13,253 nt of DNA from Chloroflexota bacterium (GTDB lineage: Bacteria > Chloroflexota > Dehalococcoidia > DSTF01 > RBG-16-68-14), in contig JADFRJ010000043.1 of the NCBI GenBank assembly GCA_022561355.1, forward strand, positions 1 through 13,253, written 5' to 3'. Shown here in pieces: positions 12,678 to 13,253 of the stretch. The number at the start of each line of letters is the position of its first letter. Position 1 is the first letter of the stretch. Both the position numbers and the translations under genes were made by a program. The notes under the pieces were generated by a model, which saw nothing but the letters and a program-made list of their open reading frames with translations, made no database searches and was not told the origin of the DNA.

Positions 12678-13121
12678 TCAACGGGCCGACAGTGCCGCAA
12701 CCAGAGATGCGCGCCGTTTCGCTCGTGGGAAGCTCCTCCCGGCAAGCATTTCTGTGATCTGCGTTTTGCTCATTCTGGTGGACTTCGCAATCAGTTCTCG
12801 TGGTAACTTCTCCACCTGAGGCAGCCATACATTCAACCAGGTTTCGCGGCTCATGTCCTCATAGGTCGCAACGACGTCGCCGAGTTCACCAACCAGACCG
12901 GCCTCAACATCCTCCTGGCGGTTTGATTCCTTTCCGATGTAAGCACTAAGCCCCGGACCAAACGGTATGGCATGGATCGAACGTCGTCTTAGCAGACCCG
13001 AGGTCACGCGCGAGCACGGTGGCAGGAGGGTCTGAAGGCCCTCCCCCATCGAAGGCCTGCCGCCACTCTCGCCGGTGCTAGGACCACGTGTTATAGTCAG
13101 CCGACATGCCCGTTTCTCCAA
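12678..13121 (-). CDS. HTH-ended short ORF, probably a remnant
   Basis: The ORF gives up to 147 residues from TTG 13121. Only about residues 50-147 look protein-like: PFGPGLSAYIGKESNRQEDVEAG (53-75), an ATYEDMSRETWLNVWLP stretch (85-101) and a final helix-turn-helix (IAKSTRMSKTQITEMLAGRSFPRAKRR, about 111-137) of the Xre type. I recall similar tails at the C terminus of larger DNA-handling or hypothetical proteins in actinobacterial and chloroflexotal genomes, but cannot assign a family. The first 25-40 codons overlap the promoter and mini-ORF of the divergent DUF1015 gene and have unlikely composition. A start at ATG 13049 or GTG 13007 is therefore more plausible, or the true N terminus has been lost. 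It ends 43 bp before the 186-residue gene and could be a local regulator. A degraded fragment of an integrated element is equally likely. Confidence 0.45.
   Translation of the reverse strand: MEKRACRLTITRGPSTGESGGRPSMGEGLQTLLPPCSRVTSGLLRRRSIHAIPFGPGLSAYIGKESNRQEDVEAGLVGELGDVVATYEDMSRETWLNVWLPQVEKLPRELIAKSTRMSKTQITEMLAGRSFPRAKRRASLVAALSAR
13089..13097 (+). promoter_or_regulatory. Extended -10 promoter upstream of the DUF1015 gene
   Basis: TG-T-TATAGT, an almost ideal extended -10, lies 8 nt before the ATG of the nine-codon mini-ORF at 13106 and about 34 nt before the GTG of the DUF1015 gene. No -35 hexamer is evident. Confidence 0.6.
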
Positions 13122-13135
13122 CCACTCCCCAGTGA
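13106..13135 (+). CDS. Nine-codon mini-ORF overlapping the DUF1015 start
   Basis: ATG at 13106 opens a frame coding for MPVSPTTPQ and stops at TGA 13133-13135, overlapping the GTG start at 13132 as GTGA. Its ATG lies where a leaderless start would be expected after the TATAGT box. It may be translated to deliver ribosomes to the downstream start. It may also be chance, as nine codons carry no statistical weight. Confidence 0.3.
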   Translation: MPVSPTTPQ

Positions 13136-13253
13136 CCGACTTCCTCCCCTTCCGCGGTTTACGCTACCAGCCAGACGTTGTCGGCGACGTGGGCGCCACG
13201 CTGGCACCCCCATTCGACGTGATCGACGCTGAGGCCCAGGTCGCGCTGCACGA
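13132..13253 (+). CDS. DUF1015 family protein, N-terminal part
   Basis: GTG 13132 opens 40 codons to the window edge. The residues FLPFRGLRYQP (about 4-14), then LAPPFDVI (about 26-33), match the conserved start of DUF1015 (PF06245) proteins, which typically read F-R-G-x-R-Y, then A-P-P-Y/F-D-V-I. The family is cytoplasmic, about 400 residues long, widespread in bacteria and of unsettled function. The start is set by alignment of the F-R-G motif a few residues in. No Shine-Dalgarno precedes it (the upstream bases are pyrimidine-rich), which fits translation coupled to the overlapping mini-ORF, or initiation by another route. It is divergent from the HTH ORF. Only about a tenth of the protein is visible. 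Confidence 0.85.
   Translation, partial: MTDFLPFRGLRYQPDVVGDVGATLAPPFDVIDAEAQVALH

Overview
The window reads as a high-GC bacterial chromosome segment with core housekeeping genes on both sides of an accessory glycan/membrane region. The protein set (RNase PH, ketopantoate reductase family, HIT hydrolase, DUF1015, a PD40 propeller lipoprotein, a cohesin-fold lipoprotein, a GT-C membrane glycosyltransferase) and the many start codons lying 6-12 nt after a -10-like box suggest Chloroflexota or another lineage rich in leaderless mRNAs. That placement is inference, because there is no rRNA or other phylogenetic marker here.

Layout. Positions 1-158 (minus) hold the first 52 codons of a peroxiredoxin-like protein, cut by the window edge. 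Positions 267-1919 (minus) encode a polytopic GT-C glycosyltransferase. A 279-bp gap (1920-2198) carries a candidate promoter, a possible 25-codon leader ORF and small hairpins. Positions 2199-4478 (minus) encode a c-di-GMP enzyme with the order J-like domain, two membrane helices, PAS, GGDEF, EAL. Reading away from it on the plus strand are an eight-bladed propeller lipoprotein (4598-5815), a PanE-family reductase (5869-6849), a cohesin-like lipoprotein (6892-7371) and RNase PH (7379-8107). RNase PH ends inside a GC-rich hairpin repeat (8095-8130) and faces the convergent HIT-family gene (8156-8491, minus).

Positions 8585-12634 (minus) form what looks like one four-cistron unit. In transcription order these are a single-pass membrane protein with a charged helical region (12634-12074), a 75-residue protein joined by a TTGA overlap, a GT32-type DXD glycosyltransferase overlapping that by 13 bp, and after 86 bp a 768-residue protein that joins a GT25 glycosyltransferase, a sulfotransferase-like domain and a GH16 glycanase domain. 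Single lines counted by hand in this block are about 52-55% GC, against about 73% for a line of the panE gene, so recent acquisition is possible. Upstream lies a short HTH-ended ORF that may be a remnant (12678-13121). The plus-strand start of a DUF1015 protein (13132 onward) runs off the right edge, preceded by an extended -10 box and a nine-codon mini-ORF that overlaps its GTG start.

How the genes fit together. The 4598-8107 run mixes envelope lipoproteins with housekeeping enzymes, and at least two genes carry near-identical promoters. The 8585-12634 unit is best read as a surface-glycan module: two glycosyltransferases, one carrying modifying and trimming domains, with two uncharacterised small partners. 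The most unusual items are the GT25-sulfotransferase-GH16 fusion and its operon, the J-like domain without HPD on a GGDEF-EAL protein, and the mini-ORF before DUF1015.
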